This document shows positions 52,480-60,922 of a stretch of DNA of 64,000 nt, in pieces. This DNA is from Roseococcus thiosulfatophilus (GTDB lineage: Bacteria; Pseudomonadota; Alphaproteobacteria; Acetobacterales; Acetobacteraceae): positions 1 through 64,000 of the forward strand of contig NZ_JAFFQY010000003.1 in NCBI RefSeq assembly GCF_017311575.1. Direction: 5' to 3'. Made by a program: the position numbers and the translations under genes. Below the pieces are notes generated by a model, which made no database searches, was not told where the DNA came from, and saw only the letters and a list, made by a program, of their open reading frames with translations. Numbering within the stretch: position 1 is the first letter of the stretch; each line of letters begins with the position of its first letter.

Positions 52480-53379
52480 ATGATGCCCGATCCTTCCCTC
52501 GCGCTCCGTGCCGCGCGCCGCCGCGCCATCATGGCCATCCTGGCCGCGGCCCTGCTCTTCGCCGTGGCGGCGGCCTTCGTGAAGACGCTGGGCGGGGCCA
52601 TTCCGCTGGCGCAACTCGTCCTCTTCCGCAGCCTTTTCGCCTTGCCGGTGTTGCTGCCCATGTTGCCGGCGGCGGGCGGGTGGAAGGTGCTGCGAACGCG
52701 CCACCCCCTCGGCCATGCCGCGCGTGTCTTCTGGGGGCTGCTGGGCATGATCACCGCCTTCTACGGCTACACCACCCTGCCGCTCGCCAACGTCACCGCG
52801 CTGGGCTTCACCATGCCGCTGTTCCTGACGCTTCTGGCCGTGCCGCTGCTGGGTGAGCGCGTGGGCTGGCGGCGGGGCCTGGCCGTTCTGGTCGGCTTCC
52901 TGGGGGTGCTGTTCATGGTCAGCCCCGGTGATACGGAGGCCGCCGACCTCTGGCCCAGCCTGGTCGTCCTCTTCGGTGCCTTCGCCTGGGCCATGGCCAT
53001 GATCAGCATCCGCCGCCTGGGCGAGAAGGGGGAGCCGGGTGTGGCCATCGTGCTGTGGTTCGCCATCGGCTGCTCGATCCTGGCGCTGGCCGCCAGCATC
53101 CCGGTCTGGGTCTGGCCCAGCCCGACCCAATGGGCCTTCCTGCTGGGCATCGGCATCGCATCCGCCTTCGCGCAGCTGCTGATGACGGAAGCCTATCGCA
53201 AGGGCGAGCCCACCCTGGTGGCCCCCTTCGAATATTCCGGCATCGTCTGGACCACCCTGCTCGGCGCCGTCATCTGGGCCGAGGCGCCCGATGGCTGGGA
53301 CGCGCTGGGCATCCTGATCCTGGTGGGGTCGGGCCTCTACATCTGGCGGCGCGAAGTCCAGCTGGGGATCAAGCGATGA
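52480..53379 (+). CDS. EamA/DMT-superfamily transporter
   Basis: A 299-residue protein with ten hydrophobic segments in two EamA repeats (AILAAALLFAVAAAFVKTLG, then VLVGFLGVLFMVSPGDTEA, and VAPFEYSGIVWTTLLGAVIW near the end, as in RhaT/YddG-like exporters). It probably exports small metabolites. ATG 52480 or ATG 52483 can start it. Its stop overlaps the following glycosyltransferase-like gene (ATGA). It is a second EamA protein besides that at 36880. Confidence 0.87.
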   Translation: MMPDPSLALRAARRRAIMAILAAALLFAVAAAFVKTLGGAIPLAQLVLFRSLFALPVLLPMLPAAGGWKVLRTRHPLGHAARVFWGLLGMITAFYGYTTLPLANVTALGFTMPLFLTLLAVPLLGERVGWRRGLAVLVGFLGVLFMVSPGDTEAADLWPSLVVLFGAFAWAMAMISIRRLGEKGEPGVAIVLWFAIGCSILALAASIPVWVWPSPTQWAFLLGIGIASAFAQLLMTEAYRKGEPTLVAPFEYSGIVWTTLLGAVIWAEAPDGWDALGILILVGSGLYIWRREVQLGIKR

Positions 53380-54854
53380 GCCGCCGCCTCGCATGGGTGC
53401 TGGCGCTGCTGGCCATCCCGCCGCTGGTGCTGGGGCTGCGCTGGTTCTCCTTCCTGCCCTCCGTGATGGATTGGGATGAGAGCCTCTATCTGCTCCAGGC
53501 GCGGGAATGGGCGCGGGGCGTCTGGCCGCTTTCGGGCGTGTGGGACATGCACCCGGTGGGCGCGCCCGCCATGATCCTGATCGCCTTCACCCTCCTGGGC
53601 GAGAGCATCACCACCGTCCGCCTGCTGGGCGCGATCTGCGTCATGGCCACCTGCTACGCACTGATCGCGCTGGTGCGCGCGGCCGGGGGGCCACGGTCGC
53701 TCGGGCTGGGGGCGGCCCTTCTCTACGCGGGCCACAGCGTGGTGCTGGGCGGGCTGACGACCAACACCGAGATCCTCTTCGCGCCCATGGTGGTCGGCGC
53801 CTTCGCGCTGGCGCTGTGGCGGGGGCCGGAATGGCCGCGGCTGCTGGGCATGGGCGTGCTGATCGGCCTGGCGCTGACCATCAAGCCGGTGGTGACGCCC
53901 GAGGGCTGCCTCGCCTTCGCGCTGCTGGCCTGGCCCACCCTCCAGGCCCGGCGCTGGGGGCGGCTTTTCGCCATGGCGGGCGCCTATCTGGCCCTCTGCC
54001 TGCTGCCCACGCTGCTGGTGGCGGGCCTCTATGCCCTGCGCGGCGAATTCGCCGACTGGCTGGAAAGTTCCATCCTCGCGCCCTTCCAGTATGCGTCCGA
54101 AGGCGCCCCGGCCGAGGTGGTGCGGCACCGTGTCAGCCTGATCCTGCTCGAGATGCACTGGCTCTTCGTGCTGCCCATCCCGGCCCTGCTGCTGCTGCGC
54201 CATCTCTCGCTGGTGCTACGCCAACTGACCTGGTTCGGCTTCGCCTGGTTCGCGGTCGCGGTGCTGGCGGTGGCGGTGCCGGGCCACTATTTCGACCACT
54301 ACTTCCTCATTCTTCTGCCGCCGCTCGTCCTGCTCTCGGCGGTGGGCATCTTCGGTGCCGCGACCTATGCGTCGCCGGTGCGGGGGCCGCTTCTGGCGGG
54401 CGGCGTGGTGGTGGCGATGATGCTGGACCCCTTCCTCTTCGACCTAAGGAAGCGGATCATGCCGGGTCTCCACCTGGGCCTGCCCGACACCCCCACCCGC
54501 ATCGCGGACGCCATCCGCGCCGAGATGCGCCCCGGCGACGTGGTCTTCGTCGCCAACTCCCAGCCCGTGATCTACTTCCTCACCGGCTCGCCCCTGCCCA
54601 CGCGCTTTCCCTTCCCGGCCCATCTGACGGGCGCCTTCGGGGATCTGGCGGGCGTGAACATGGATGCCGAGCTGGCCCGCGTGCTGGCCACCCGCCCGCG
54701 CTTCATCGTGCAGGACATCCAGCACTGGTATGGGGTGCGCCCCGAGGCGCGGGCCTTGATCGCGGCCTCGCTCGATGCGGAGTATGAGCCGATGGCCCCC
54801 TTCGGCAATCCGCACGGCCCGGTCATGATCCACCGCCTGCGGGAGGGCAATTGA
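53376..54854 (+). CDS. GT-C/GT39-like membrane glycosyltransferase
   Basis: A 492-residue membrane protein with about ten transmembrane segments, of the dolichyl-phosphate-mannose mannosyltransferase (GT39/ArnT) type. The first periplasmic loop has the acidic catalytic motif MDWDESLYLLQAREWARG. The C-terminal soluble domain (RPGDVVFVANSQPVIYFLTG) is typical. It uses a polyprenyl-phosphate sugar to decorate a lipid or protein. It overlaps both neighbours (ATGA with EamA, TGATG with ydcF). Confidence 0.82.
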   Translation: MSRRLAWVLALLAIPPLVLGLRWFSFLPSVMDWDESLYLLQAREWARGVWPLSGVWDMHPVGAPAMILIAFTLLGESITTVRLLGAICVMATCYALIALVRAAGGPRSLGLGAALLYAGHSVVLGGLTTNTEILFAPMVVGAFALALWRGPEWPRLLGMGVLIGLALTIKPVVTPEGCLAFALLAWPTLQARRWGRLFAMAGAYLALCLLPTLLVAGLYALRGEFADWLESSILAPFQYASEGAPAEVVRHRVSLILLEMHWLFVLPIPALLLLRHLSLVLRQLTWFGFAWFAVAVLAVAVPGHYFDHYFLILLPPLVLLSAVGIFGAATYASPVRGPLLAGGVVVAMMLDPFLFDLRKRIMPGLHLGLPDTPTRIADAIRAEMRPGDVVFVANSQPVIYFLTGSPLPTRFPFPAHLTGAFGDLAGVNMDAELARVLATRPRFIVQDIQHWYGVRPEARALIAASLDAEYEPMAPFGNPHGPVMIHRLREGN

Positions 54855-55648
54855 TGGAAGATTTCCTCTTCACCCTCTCGAAGCTGTTCTGGCTCTTCGC
54901 GCGGCCCAACACCTTCGCGCTCTTCCTGGTCTGCCTCGGCGTGGGCCTGCTCATCGCCCGGCGGCGCTTCGGGCGCTGGCCGGCCCTGCTGGGCCTCTCC
55001 TGGTATGTGGCGGTGCTGCTGACGCCGCTGGCCGCCTGGATCACCCTGCCGCTGGAAGACCGTTTCCCCCGCCCCGAGCTGCCCGCGCGGGTGGACGGCG
55101 TGGTCATCCTGGGCGGCGCGGTAGAACAGGCGCTGACCGAGGCGCGCGGCATCCCCGCGCTCAACGGCGCGGCCGAGCGCATGACCGAGGCGGTGGCGCT
55201 CGCCCGGCTGCGGCCCGAGGCGCGCATCGTCTTCACCGGCGGCTCGGCCGCCCTGGCTCCCGGCCAGATGAGCGAGGCCGATGTGGCGCGCGCCCTCTTC
55301 GCCTCGCTCGGCCTGGAGGGGGAGCGGGTGATCTTCGAGGAACGTTCGCGCAACACCTGGGAGAATGCGGAACTCACCTACGCCCAGGTGAACCCCGCCC
55401 CCGGCGAAACCTGGCTGCTGGTCACCTCGGCCAGCCACATGCCGCGCTCCATGGGCACCTTCCGCCGGGCGGGGTGGGACATCATCGCCTGGCCCGTGAA
55501 CTACTCCACCCGTCCGGGCGGCGCGGGCTGGTTCGACCCGCCCTTCTCCTTCCGGCTGGGGCAGGCGGAATGGGCGGCGCGGGAATATGTGGGGCTGCTG
55601 GCCTATTGGCTGCTGGGGCGCACCAGCGCGCTGTTTCCGGCACCCTGA
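54854..55648 (+). CDS. YdcF family (DUF218) envelope protein
   Basis: A 264-residue protein with two N-terminal transmembrane segments (NTFALFLVCLGVGLLIARRR and ALLGLSWYVAVLLTPLAAWI) and a periplasmic DUF218 domain: VDGVVILGGAVEQALTEARG, RIVFTGGSA, FEERSRNTWENAELTYAQV and LLVTSASHMPRSMGTFRRAG. Relatives (ElyC/SanA) affect peptidoglycan or polyprenol-phosphate use. ATG 54854 overlaps the previous stop (TGATG). It belongs to the same operon as the GT-C gene. Confidence 0.88.
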   Translation: MEDFLFTLSKLFWLFARPNTFALFLVCLGVGLLIARRRFGRWPALLGLSWYVAVLLTPLAAWITLPLEDRFPRPELPARVDGVVILGGAVEQALTEARGIPALNGAAERMTEAVALARLRPEARIVFTGGSAALAPGQMSEADVARALFASLGLEGERVIFEERSRNTWENAELTYAQVNPAPGETWLLVTSASHMPRSMGTFRRAGWDIIAWPVNYSTRPGGAGWFDPPFSFRLGQAEWAAREYVGLLAYWLLGRTSALFPAP

Positions 55649-55716
55649 GCAACTCCAGGTGACGGCGGGCAGCCGAGCGTCCATGCTGACCACCGCGTCA
55701 GCATGAGGCCGGATTG

Positions 55717-56343
55717 ATGTTCCATCCCTTCGTCACCGACTTCTTCAGCGATTTCGTCACGCTGCTGGTCGTGCTGAACCCGGTGGCGAAGCTGCCCATC
55801 TTCCTCGCCCAGACCGCGGCGCTGGACAGCAAGACACGCAACCGCGTGGCGATGTGGGCCATCGTCATCTCCTTCGGCGTGCTGATGTTCTTCCTGGTGG
55901 CGGGGCAGTTCCTGTTGCAGGGGCTTGGGGTGGGGCTGACCGCCTTCCGCATGGCGGGCTCGCTGGTGCTGCTGCTCTTCGCCCTGTCCATGATCTTCGA
56001 CAGCGCGCCACCGCCCCCGCCGGGCGCGACCGACACGACGCCGCTGGAGCGTGCGATCTTCCCGATCGCCATGCCCGCCCTCGCGGGGCCCGGGACCATG
56101 CTGACGGTCGTGGTGCTGACGGACAATGACCGCTTCGACTGGGTCCACCAGCTCGACACCGCGATCGCCCTGGTCGTGGCGCTGGCGGTCTGCTTCGTCG
56201 TGATGCGCTTCGCCACGCTGCTGGTCCAGGTGCTGCGCCGCGCCGGCATCAGCATCCTCTCGCGCGTCATGGGGCTGATCCTGGCCGCGCTGGCGGTGGA
56301 AGGCATGCTGGCCTCGACGCGCAGTTTCATCCATAGCCTGTGA
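55717..56343 (+). CDS. MarC family integral membrane protein (copy 1)
   Basis: A 208-residue protein with six hydrophobic segments. Family marks are TLLVVLNPVAKLPIFLAQTA, FRMAGSLVLLLFALSMIFDS, PLAMPALAGPGTML-like FPIAMPALAGPGTMLTVVVL and SILSRVMGLILAALAVEGML. MarC proteins are related to small multidrug or amino acid exporters, function not settled. ATG 55717 or TTG 55714 start. A close paralogue follows after 88 bases. Confidence 0.87.
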   Translation: MFHPFVTDFFSDFVTLLVVLNPVAKLPIFLAQTAALDSKTRNRVAMWAIVISFGVLMFFLVAGQFLLQGLGVGLTAFRMAGSLVLLLFALSMIFDSAPPPPPGATDTTPLERAIFPIAMPALAGPGTMLTVVVLTDNDRFDWVHQLDTAIALVVALAVCFVVMRFATLLVQVLRRAGISILSRVMGLILAALAVEGMLASTRSFIHSL

Positions 56344-56431
56344 TTGTGGGGCCCGCATCGCGACCGAATCGGTCCGGGCCATGTTCTATTCGTGAAATGT
56401 GCCCTGCTATGCAATTGATCCACGGTCGCGG

Positions 56432-57046
56432 ATGACGACCAACTTCCTCACGGACTTCATCACCCTGCTGGTGGTGCTGAACCCCTTGGGCAAGCTGCCG
56501 ATCTTCCTGGCCACGACGGTGGGGCTGGAGCGAGCGGTGCGAAACCGCGTGGCGTTTCACGCCGTGCTCATCTCCCTGGGCATCCTGATCTTCTTTTTGG
56601 TGGCGGGGCAGGTGCTGCTGCAGGCGCTGGGCGTGGGGCTCAACACCTTCCGGCTGGCGGGTTCGCTGGTGCTGCTGCTCTTCGCGCTCGCCATGATCTT
56701 CGACACGGTGCAGACGCCGCCCCCCACCCAGCCCGACGTCTCGCCGACCGAGCGCGCGGTGTTCCCGCTGGCCATGCCCTCCATCGCGGGGCCGGGCACG
56801 ATGCTGACCGTGGTGGTGCTGACCGACAAGGACCGCTTCAACTGGGCCGAGCAGGGCAGCACGGCGCTGGCCCTCGTGCTGGTGCTGGTGCTGGTCTACC
56901 TGGTCATGCGCTTCGCCACGCCGCTGGTGCAGTTCCTGCGGCGAGCGGGCATCAGCATCCTCTCGCGCGTCATGGGGCTGATCCTGGCGGCGGTGGCGAT
57001 GGAGGGGATGGTCGTCTCCGTCCTCGCCATCCTGAGGCAGCTATAG
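56432..57046 (+). CDS. MarC family integral membrane protein (copy 2)
   Basis: A 204-residue protein closely like the upstream copy over its full length (TLLVVLNPLGKLPIFLATTV, FRLAGSLVLLLFALAMIFDT, SIAGPGTMLTVVVLTDKDRF, SILSRVMGLILAAVAMEGMV). ATG 56432 (MTTNFLTDF) aligns with the N terminus of copy 1; GTG 56399 would add 11 residues. The two genes arose by tandem duplication. The end overlaps a convergent glycosyltransferase gene by six bases. Confidence 0.87.
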   Translation: MTTNFLTDFITLLVVLNPLGKLPIFLATTVGLERAVRNRVAFHAVLISLGILIFFLVAGQVLLQALGVGLNTFRLAGSLVLLLFALAMIFDTVQTPPPTQPDVSPTERAVFPLAMPSIAGPGTMLTVVVLTDKDRFNWAEQGSTALALVLVLVLVYLVMRFATPLVQFLRRAGISILSRVMGLILAAVAMEGMVVSVLAILRQL

Positions 57047-57916
57047 GTCCAGGATGCGCTCCGGCGCGGCGCGGCCGCGCAGCAGGTCCCAGAGGCCGAT
57101 CATGTTGCCGCGGAAGCGTCCCCAACGGTCCACCTCGGGCTCCGGCCGGGCGCTGCGCAGCAGGTTGATCAGGCAATGCCGCGCCGCCGAGGGCAGGGCA
57201 TGGTTCCAGGGAAAGCTGCCCTTCCGCGCGAGGTAGATGGGGTTCACCACCTGGCTGTAGCCCAGCCGCACCCCCGGCACGCGCCCCGACTTGGCGCCCA
57301 GATGCACGCCCCGTGCCCCGGCCAGGCGCAGGATATTGCCGTGCGGCAGCAGCCGGCGCGTGAGGTCTATGTCCTCATACCAGGCATAGAGGGGCAGGCG
57401 TTCGTCGAAGCGCAGCCCGTGTTCGCGCATGGGCGCGAGGCGCACGGCCATGTTGCAGCCATAGCCGTTGAAATGCGGCTGGACGGCCAGAGTGTCGGCG
57501 GGCGGCGTGTCGGCGGCCAGGAGTGCCCGGCCCTCCGCGACCGTGAGGCCCGGCCCCTTGGCGCCATCGGCGATGACGGTCCCGGTCGCGACCGCGCAGT
57601 CGGGATGCGCCGCCATCACCCCCTCCAGCACCGCGAGCCAGCCGGGGGCGGGCAGGAAGTCGTCGTCGAGATAAAGCAGCAGGTCGCAATCCGGCACCGC
57701 GTCCAGGATGCGGTTGCGCTGGCGCGGCAGGCCGCCAGGGTTCTGCGCCAGGAATTCCACGCCGGGGAAGCGGGCGGGCAGGTCGGCCACATCCTCGGGC
57801 GTGACGTGGCAGACCAGCACCCGGTCGGGCGCGCGGGTCTGGCGATCGAGTTCGGCCAGCACCTCGCCCAGGATGGCGGGGCGGCCGCGCGTCGCGATAC
57901 CGATCGCGATCTTCAT
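57041..57916 (-). CDS. Family 2 glycosyltransferase (exopolysaccharide operon)
   Basis: A 291-residue GT-A fold glycosyltransferase, soluble or peripheral. The start KIAIGIATRGRPAILGEVLA binds nucleotide sugar, and the metal-binding motif is LLLYLDDDFLPAPGW. A second acidic loop DERLPLYAWYEDIDLTRRLL is typical. ATG 57916 overlaps the preceding GT2 gene (ATGA). It is the last gene of the leftward polysaccharide operon. The sugar is unknown. Confidence 0.87.
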   Translation of the reverse strand: MKIAIGIATRGRPAILGEVLAELDRQTRAPDRVLVCHVTPEDVADLPARFPGVEFLAQNPGGLPRQRNRILDAVPDCDLLLYLDDDFLPAPGWLAVLEGVMAAHPDCAVATGTVIADGAKGPGLTVAEGRALLAADTPPADTLAVQPHFNGYGCNMAVRLAPMREHGLRFDERLPLYAWYEDIDLTRRLLPHGNILRLAGARGVHLGAKSGRVPGVRLGYSQVVNPIYLARKGSFPWNHALPSAARHCLINLLRSARPEPEVDRWGRFRGNMIGLWDLLRGRAAPERILDL

Positions 57917-58773
57917 GGCGCGGGTTCCAGGGGCGCGGGCCAGGGCAGGGGGCTGGCCAGCATGCCCTGGGCGCGGCCGAGCAGGCTGGCCAGGTAATAG
58001 CGCGCGTGCAGCACCCGCCCACGCGCCAGTGAGACAAGCGCCCCACCCAGCGGCCGATAGAGGAAGGCCGCCCGCACCGAAAACGGCACAGGATGGCGCC
58101 GCAGCGCGAAGCCGAGGCCAAGCCCGTAACGCTGCGCCCGCGCCACCGCCTCTTGTGTCAGGCGCTTGTCGGGGTGGATCACGCGCAGGGCGGGGTCGTA
58201 GCGGGCCTCCATGCCCGCGGCCAGAGCGCGGCACACCAGGTCATTGCCTTCCGCGCTGCCGAAGCGGGCGCCGGGGCCCATGCCCTCGTCGAAGCCGCCG
58301 AGACGCAGCGCCGCACCGCGCCGGAGCCAGAGGTTGAACTCGATCACGCTGGTCCAGACATTGGCGAGCGTGATCGGCCCCGCCTTGTCATTCCAGCGGC
58401 CGGAGCCAAGGCCGCCCTCGGGTGCCGCCGCCGGCCCTGTCAGGGCGGCCAGCGCCGGGTCCATGTCGAAGGCGGCTCGCACATGGGCCAGGGTGCCGGG
58501 GGGCATCAGGCAGTCATCATCGGGGAAGGCCACGAGGTCGCCGCGCGCGTGGCGGAGCCCCAGGTTGCGCGCCGCATTGGCGTGGGGGCGGGGCGCGCGC
58601 AGGTGGCGCAGGCTCAGGCGCGGCGCCCAATCGGCCACCAATACATCAAGGCGCGCATCCGGGTTCTGGTCCACCAGGATCACCTCGAAGGTGGCGTCCT
58701 GCATGGCGAGGCTGTCGAACAGCGCCCCGATCTCCTCCACCCGGCCCAGCGTGGCCACCACCAGCGAAATCAT
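57913..58773 (-). CDS. Family 2 glycosyltransferase (exopolysaccharide operon)
   Basis: A 286-residue GT2 enzyme: SLVVATLGRVEEIGALFDSL, VDQNPDARL, the DDD motif in LVAFPDDDCLMPPGTLAHVR, and the acceptor region FDEGMGPGARFGSAEGNDLV. The C terminus has amphipathic stretches near VRAAFLYRPLGGALVSLARG. It overlaps genes on both sides by four bases (ATGA). Confidence 0.88.
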   Translation of the reverse strand: MISLVVATLGRVEEIGALFDSLAMQDATFEVILVDQNPDARLDVLVADWAPRLSLRHLRAPRPHANAARNLGLRHARGDLVAFPDDDCLMPPGTLAHVRAAFDMDPALAALTGPAAAPEGGLGSGRWNDKAGPITLANVWTSVIEFNLWLRRGAALRLGGFDEGMGPGARFGSAEGNDLVCRALAAGMEARYDPALRVIHPDKRLTQEAVARAQRYGLGLGFALRRHPVPFSVRAAFLYRPLGGALVSLARGRVLHARYYLASLLGRAQGMLASPLPWPAPLEPAP

Positions 58774-59873
58774 GCCAGCGCCCCCGCCACCGCCGCGCGC
58801 AGCCCCGCGCGGAATTGCGGGATGCCGAAGCGCTCGGCATTGGCGCGGCAGGCCTGGGGCGTGAAGCGCGCCTCTTGCGCCACGAAGGCGCGGATGGCGG
58901 CGGCGAGGCTTTCCGGCGTCTGCTCCGCGAAGGTGAGGCCGGTGGCATCAGTGACGATGTCGCGCGCCCCGCCACGGCCGAAGACGATGAGCGGCGCGCC
59001 GCAGGCCTGGGCCTCGACCATGCCGATGCCGAAATCCTCCTCGGCCGGGAAGACGAAGGCGCGGGCGGATTGCAGCAGGGCGACCAGCTCCGCCTGGGGC
59101 ACGCGGCCGCGGATTTCGATATTGGGCGCGCCACCCGCGGCCTGGCGCACGAGCGGCGCCGAGGGCCCGTCACCCGCGATGACGAGCTTGAACTCCGGCA
59201 AGGCGCGGAAGGCCTCGGCCACCAGCTCGAAGCGCTTGTAGGCGACCTGCCGCCCGGCCACGACGAAATGCGGGCGGGGGCCGGTGGCGAGCGGAAAGCC
59301 CTCGATGTCCACGGGTGGGTGCAGCACCTCCGCCTCCCGCCGCCAGACCTTGGCTATGCGCCGCTGGATATAGCTGGAATTGGCCAGGATCAGGTCGGGG
59401 CGGGCGGCACTCGCCTGGTCCCACATCCGCATCCGGTGCAGCAGCCAGCGCGTGTAGACGGATTTCACACCGCGCGTCAGGCCCGACTGTTCCAGATATT
59501 GCCCCTGCAAGTCCCAGGCATAGCGCATGGGTGAATGCACATAGCTGACATGGGTGGTGCCCGGCCCCGTGATCACGCCCTTGGCGACGGCGTGGGAGGA
59601 GGACAGCACCAGGTCATAGCCACGCAGGTCGAACTGCTCGACGGCCAGCGGCATGAGCTGGAGGTAGTTGCGGAAGCGCTTCCGCGCCATGGGCAGGCGC
59701 TGGAGGAAGCTGGTGCGCGGCGTCTTGCCTTGCAGGAAGCCGCGTTCGTGCTCGGGCAGGAAATCCACCAGGGCGAAGAGGTCGGCGTCCGGATAGCAGG
59801 CGATCATCTGCTCCAGCACGCGCTCGCTGCCGGCGTAGTTGTCCAGCCATTCGTGGATGATGGCGGTCTTCAT
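58770..59873 (-). CDS. Family 4 glycosyltransferase (exopolysaccharide operon)
   Basis: A 367-residue GT-B glycosyltransferase of family GT4. N terminus TAIIHEWLDNYAGSERVLEQ, middle HVSYVHSPMRYAWDLQGQYL, and C-terminal domain with VAGRQVAYKRFELVAEAF, RGRVPQAELVALLQSARAFV and the retaining-enzyme acidic motif FPAEEDFGIGMVEAQACGAP. It resembles transferases acting on lipid-linked sugars for exopolysaccharide. ATG 59873 overlaps the preceding gene. Confidence 0.9.
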   Translation of the reverse strand: MKTAIIHEWLDNYAGSERVLEQMIACYPDADLFALVDFLPEHERGFLQGKTPRTSFLQRLPMARKRFRNYLQLMPLAVEQFDLRGYDLVLSSSHAVAKGVITGPGTTHVSYVHSPMRYAWDLQGQYLEQSGLTRGVKSVYTRWLLHRMRMWDQASAARPDLILANSSYIQRRIAKVWRREAEVLHPPVDIEGFPLATGPRPHFVVAGRQVAYKRFELVAEAFRALPEFKLVIAGDGPSAPLVRQAAGGAPNIEIRGRVPQAELVALLQSARAFVFPAEEDFGIGMVEAQACGAPLIVFGRGGARDIVTDATGLTFAEQTPESLAAAIRAFVAQEARFTPQACRANAERFGIPQFRAGLRAAVAGALA

Positions 59874-60922
59874 GCGTCGAGAAATCCCAGCAGCCGCCGC
59901 GCGGCCGCCTCCCAGGAGAAATGCGCGGCGCGGGCGCGGCCGGCGGCGATGAGGGCCTCCCGCCGCGCGGCGTCGGTGGCGAGGGTGGCGATGGCCTCGC
60001 CCAAAGCGTCCGGCGCGTCGGGGTCGAACCAGAGGGCGGCGTCGCCGCAGACCTCCGGCACGGCGCCCGCGCGGGCGGCGATGACGGGGCAGCCGCACCA
60101 CATGGCCTCCAGCGGCGGCAGGCCGAAGCCCTCATAGCGCGAGGGAAAGAGGAGGGTCAGCGCGTTCTCATACAGCGCGCGCAACTCGGCGTCGGAGACG
60201 CGGCCCAGGGCGCGAACCTCGCCGCCGGTGTCGGCCTCGCCGGTGCGGAAGACGGCGGCGTCCTTGGCGCCGGCCACGGCCAGGACGAGCCCCTGCGCCG
60301 CCATGGCCCGCCGCACGATACCCAGGTTCTTGTGCGCGGCCCCCGTGCCGATGACGAGCGCGTAGCGGCCGGGCTCCAGCCCATGCCGCGCCAGCACGCC
60401 GGGGTCGGCGGTCTCGCGCAGGATGTGCTCGCCGCCCTCCAGGGTCACGCCGATGTCCGCTTGGGGAATGCCCAGCGCGGCCGCGATCCGCCCGGCCGAG
60501 AACTCGGAAACGCTCAGGATGCGCGCCCCGCGCCGCGCCAGCCCGCGCTGCATGACGCGATACCAGAGGCGGAACTTCCACCCGTAGCTCTCCGGCGTGT
60601 CGAAGACGCCGGCGTCATGGATCACGACGGCCTGCCGTCGCCCGGCCAGCAACGGCCCAGTATTGCCCAGGTTCAGCAGCAGGCCCTGGGCGGCGCGGGG
60701 CAGATCCCATTGCTCCCAGGCCTGCCCGCCGCGGCTTCCCACCACGCGGGGCGCGAGGTGCGGGAAGGCGTCCAGCCCGCTCGCCCCCGGCGGGGCCAGG
60801 AGCGTCATGGGCGGGGCCTCGCCCCGCGCGGCCAGCGCATCGAGCGCGGAGGTGATCTCGCGCGCATAGCGCTGCACGCCGGTCAGGCCCTGGGTGAGGA
60901 AACGTCCGTTCAGCGTGATCAT
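59870..60922 (-). CDS. Family 4 (GT1-domain) glycosyltransferase (exopolysaccharide operon)
   Basis: A 350-residue GT-B enzyme. N-terminal NGRFLTQGLTGVQRYAREIT is typical of mannosyl/rhamnosyl-transferases of this group. The C-terminal domain has LVIGTGAAHKNLG and the EX7E-like LLFPSRYEGFGLPPLEAMWC, GCPVIAARAGAVPEVCG. ATG 60922 overlaps the flippase gene (ATGA). Confidence 0.9.
   Translation of the reverse strand: MITLNGRFLTQGLTGVQRYAREITSALDALAARGEAPPMTLLAPPGASGLDAFPHLAPRVVGSRGGQAWEQWDLPRAAQGLLLNLGNTGPLLAGRRQAVVIHDAGVFDTPESYGWKFRLWYRVMQRGLARRGARILSVSEFSAGRIAAALGIPQADIGVTLEGGEHILRETADPGVLARHGLEPGRYALVIGTGAAHKNLGIVRRAMAAQGLVLAVAGAKDAAVFRTGEADTGGEVRALGRVSDAELRALYENALTLLFPSRYEGFGLPPLEAMWCGCPVIAARAGAVPEVCGDAALWFDPDAPDALGEAIATLATDAARREALIAAGRARAAHFSWEAAARRLLGFLDA

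Noticed and set aside
53055-53375. N-terminal extension of the GT-C protein to 53055
   Set aside because: The extension is out-of-frame antisense-type sequence over the EamA gene; ATG 53376 gives a proper first membrane segment and an ATGA overlap.
57917-58234. N-terminal extension of the last GT2 gene to 58234
   Set aside because: It overlaps the upstream GT2 in another frame and lacks similarity to the family; ATG 57916 starts the GT-A fold directly.
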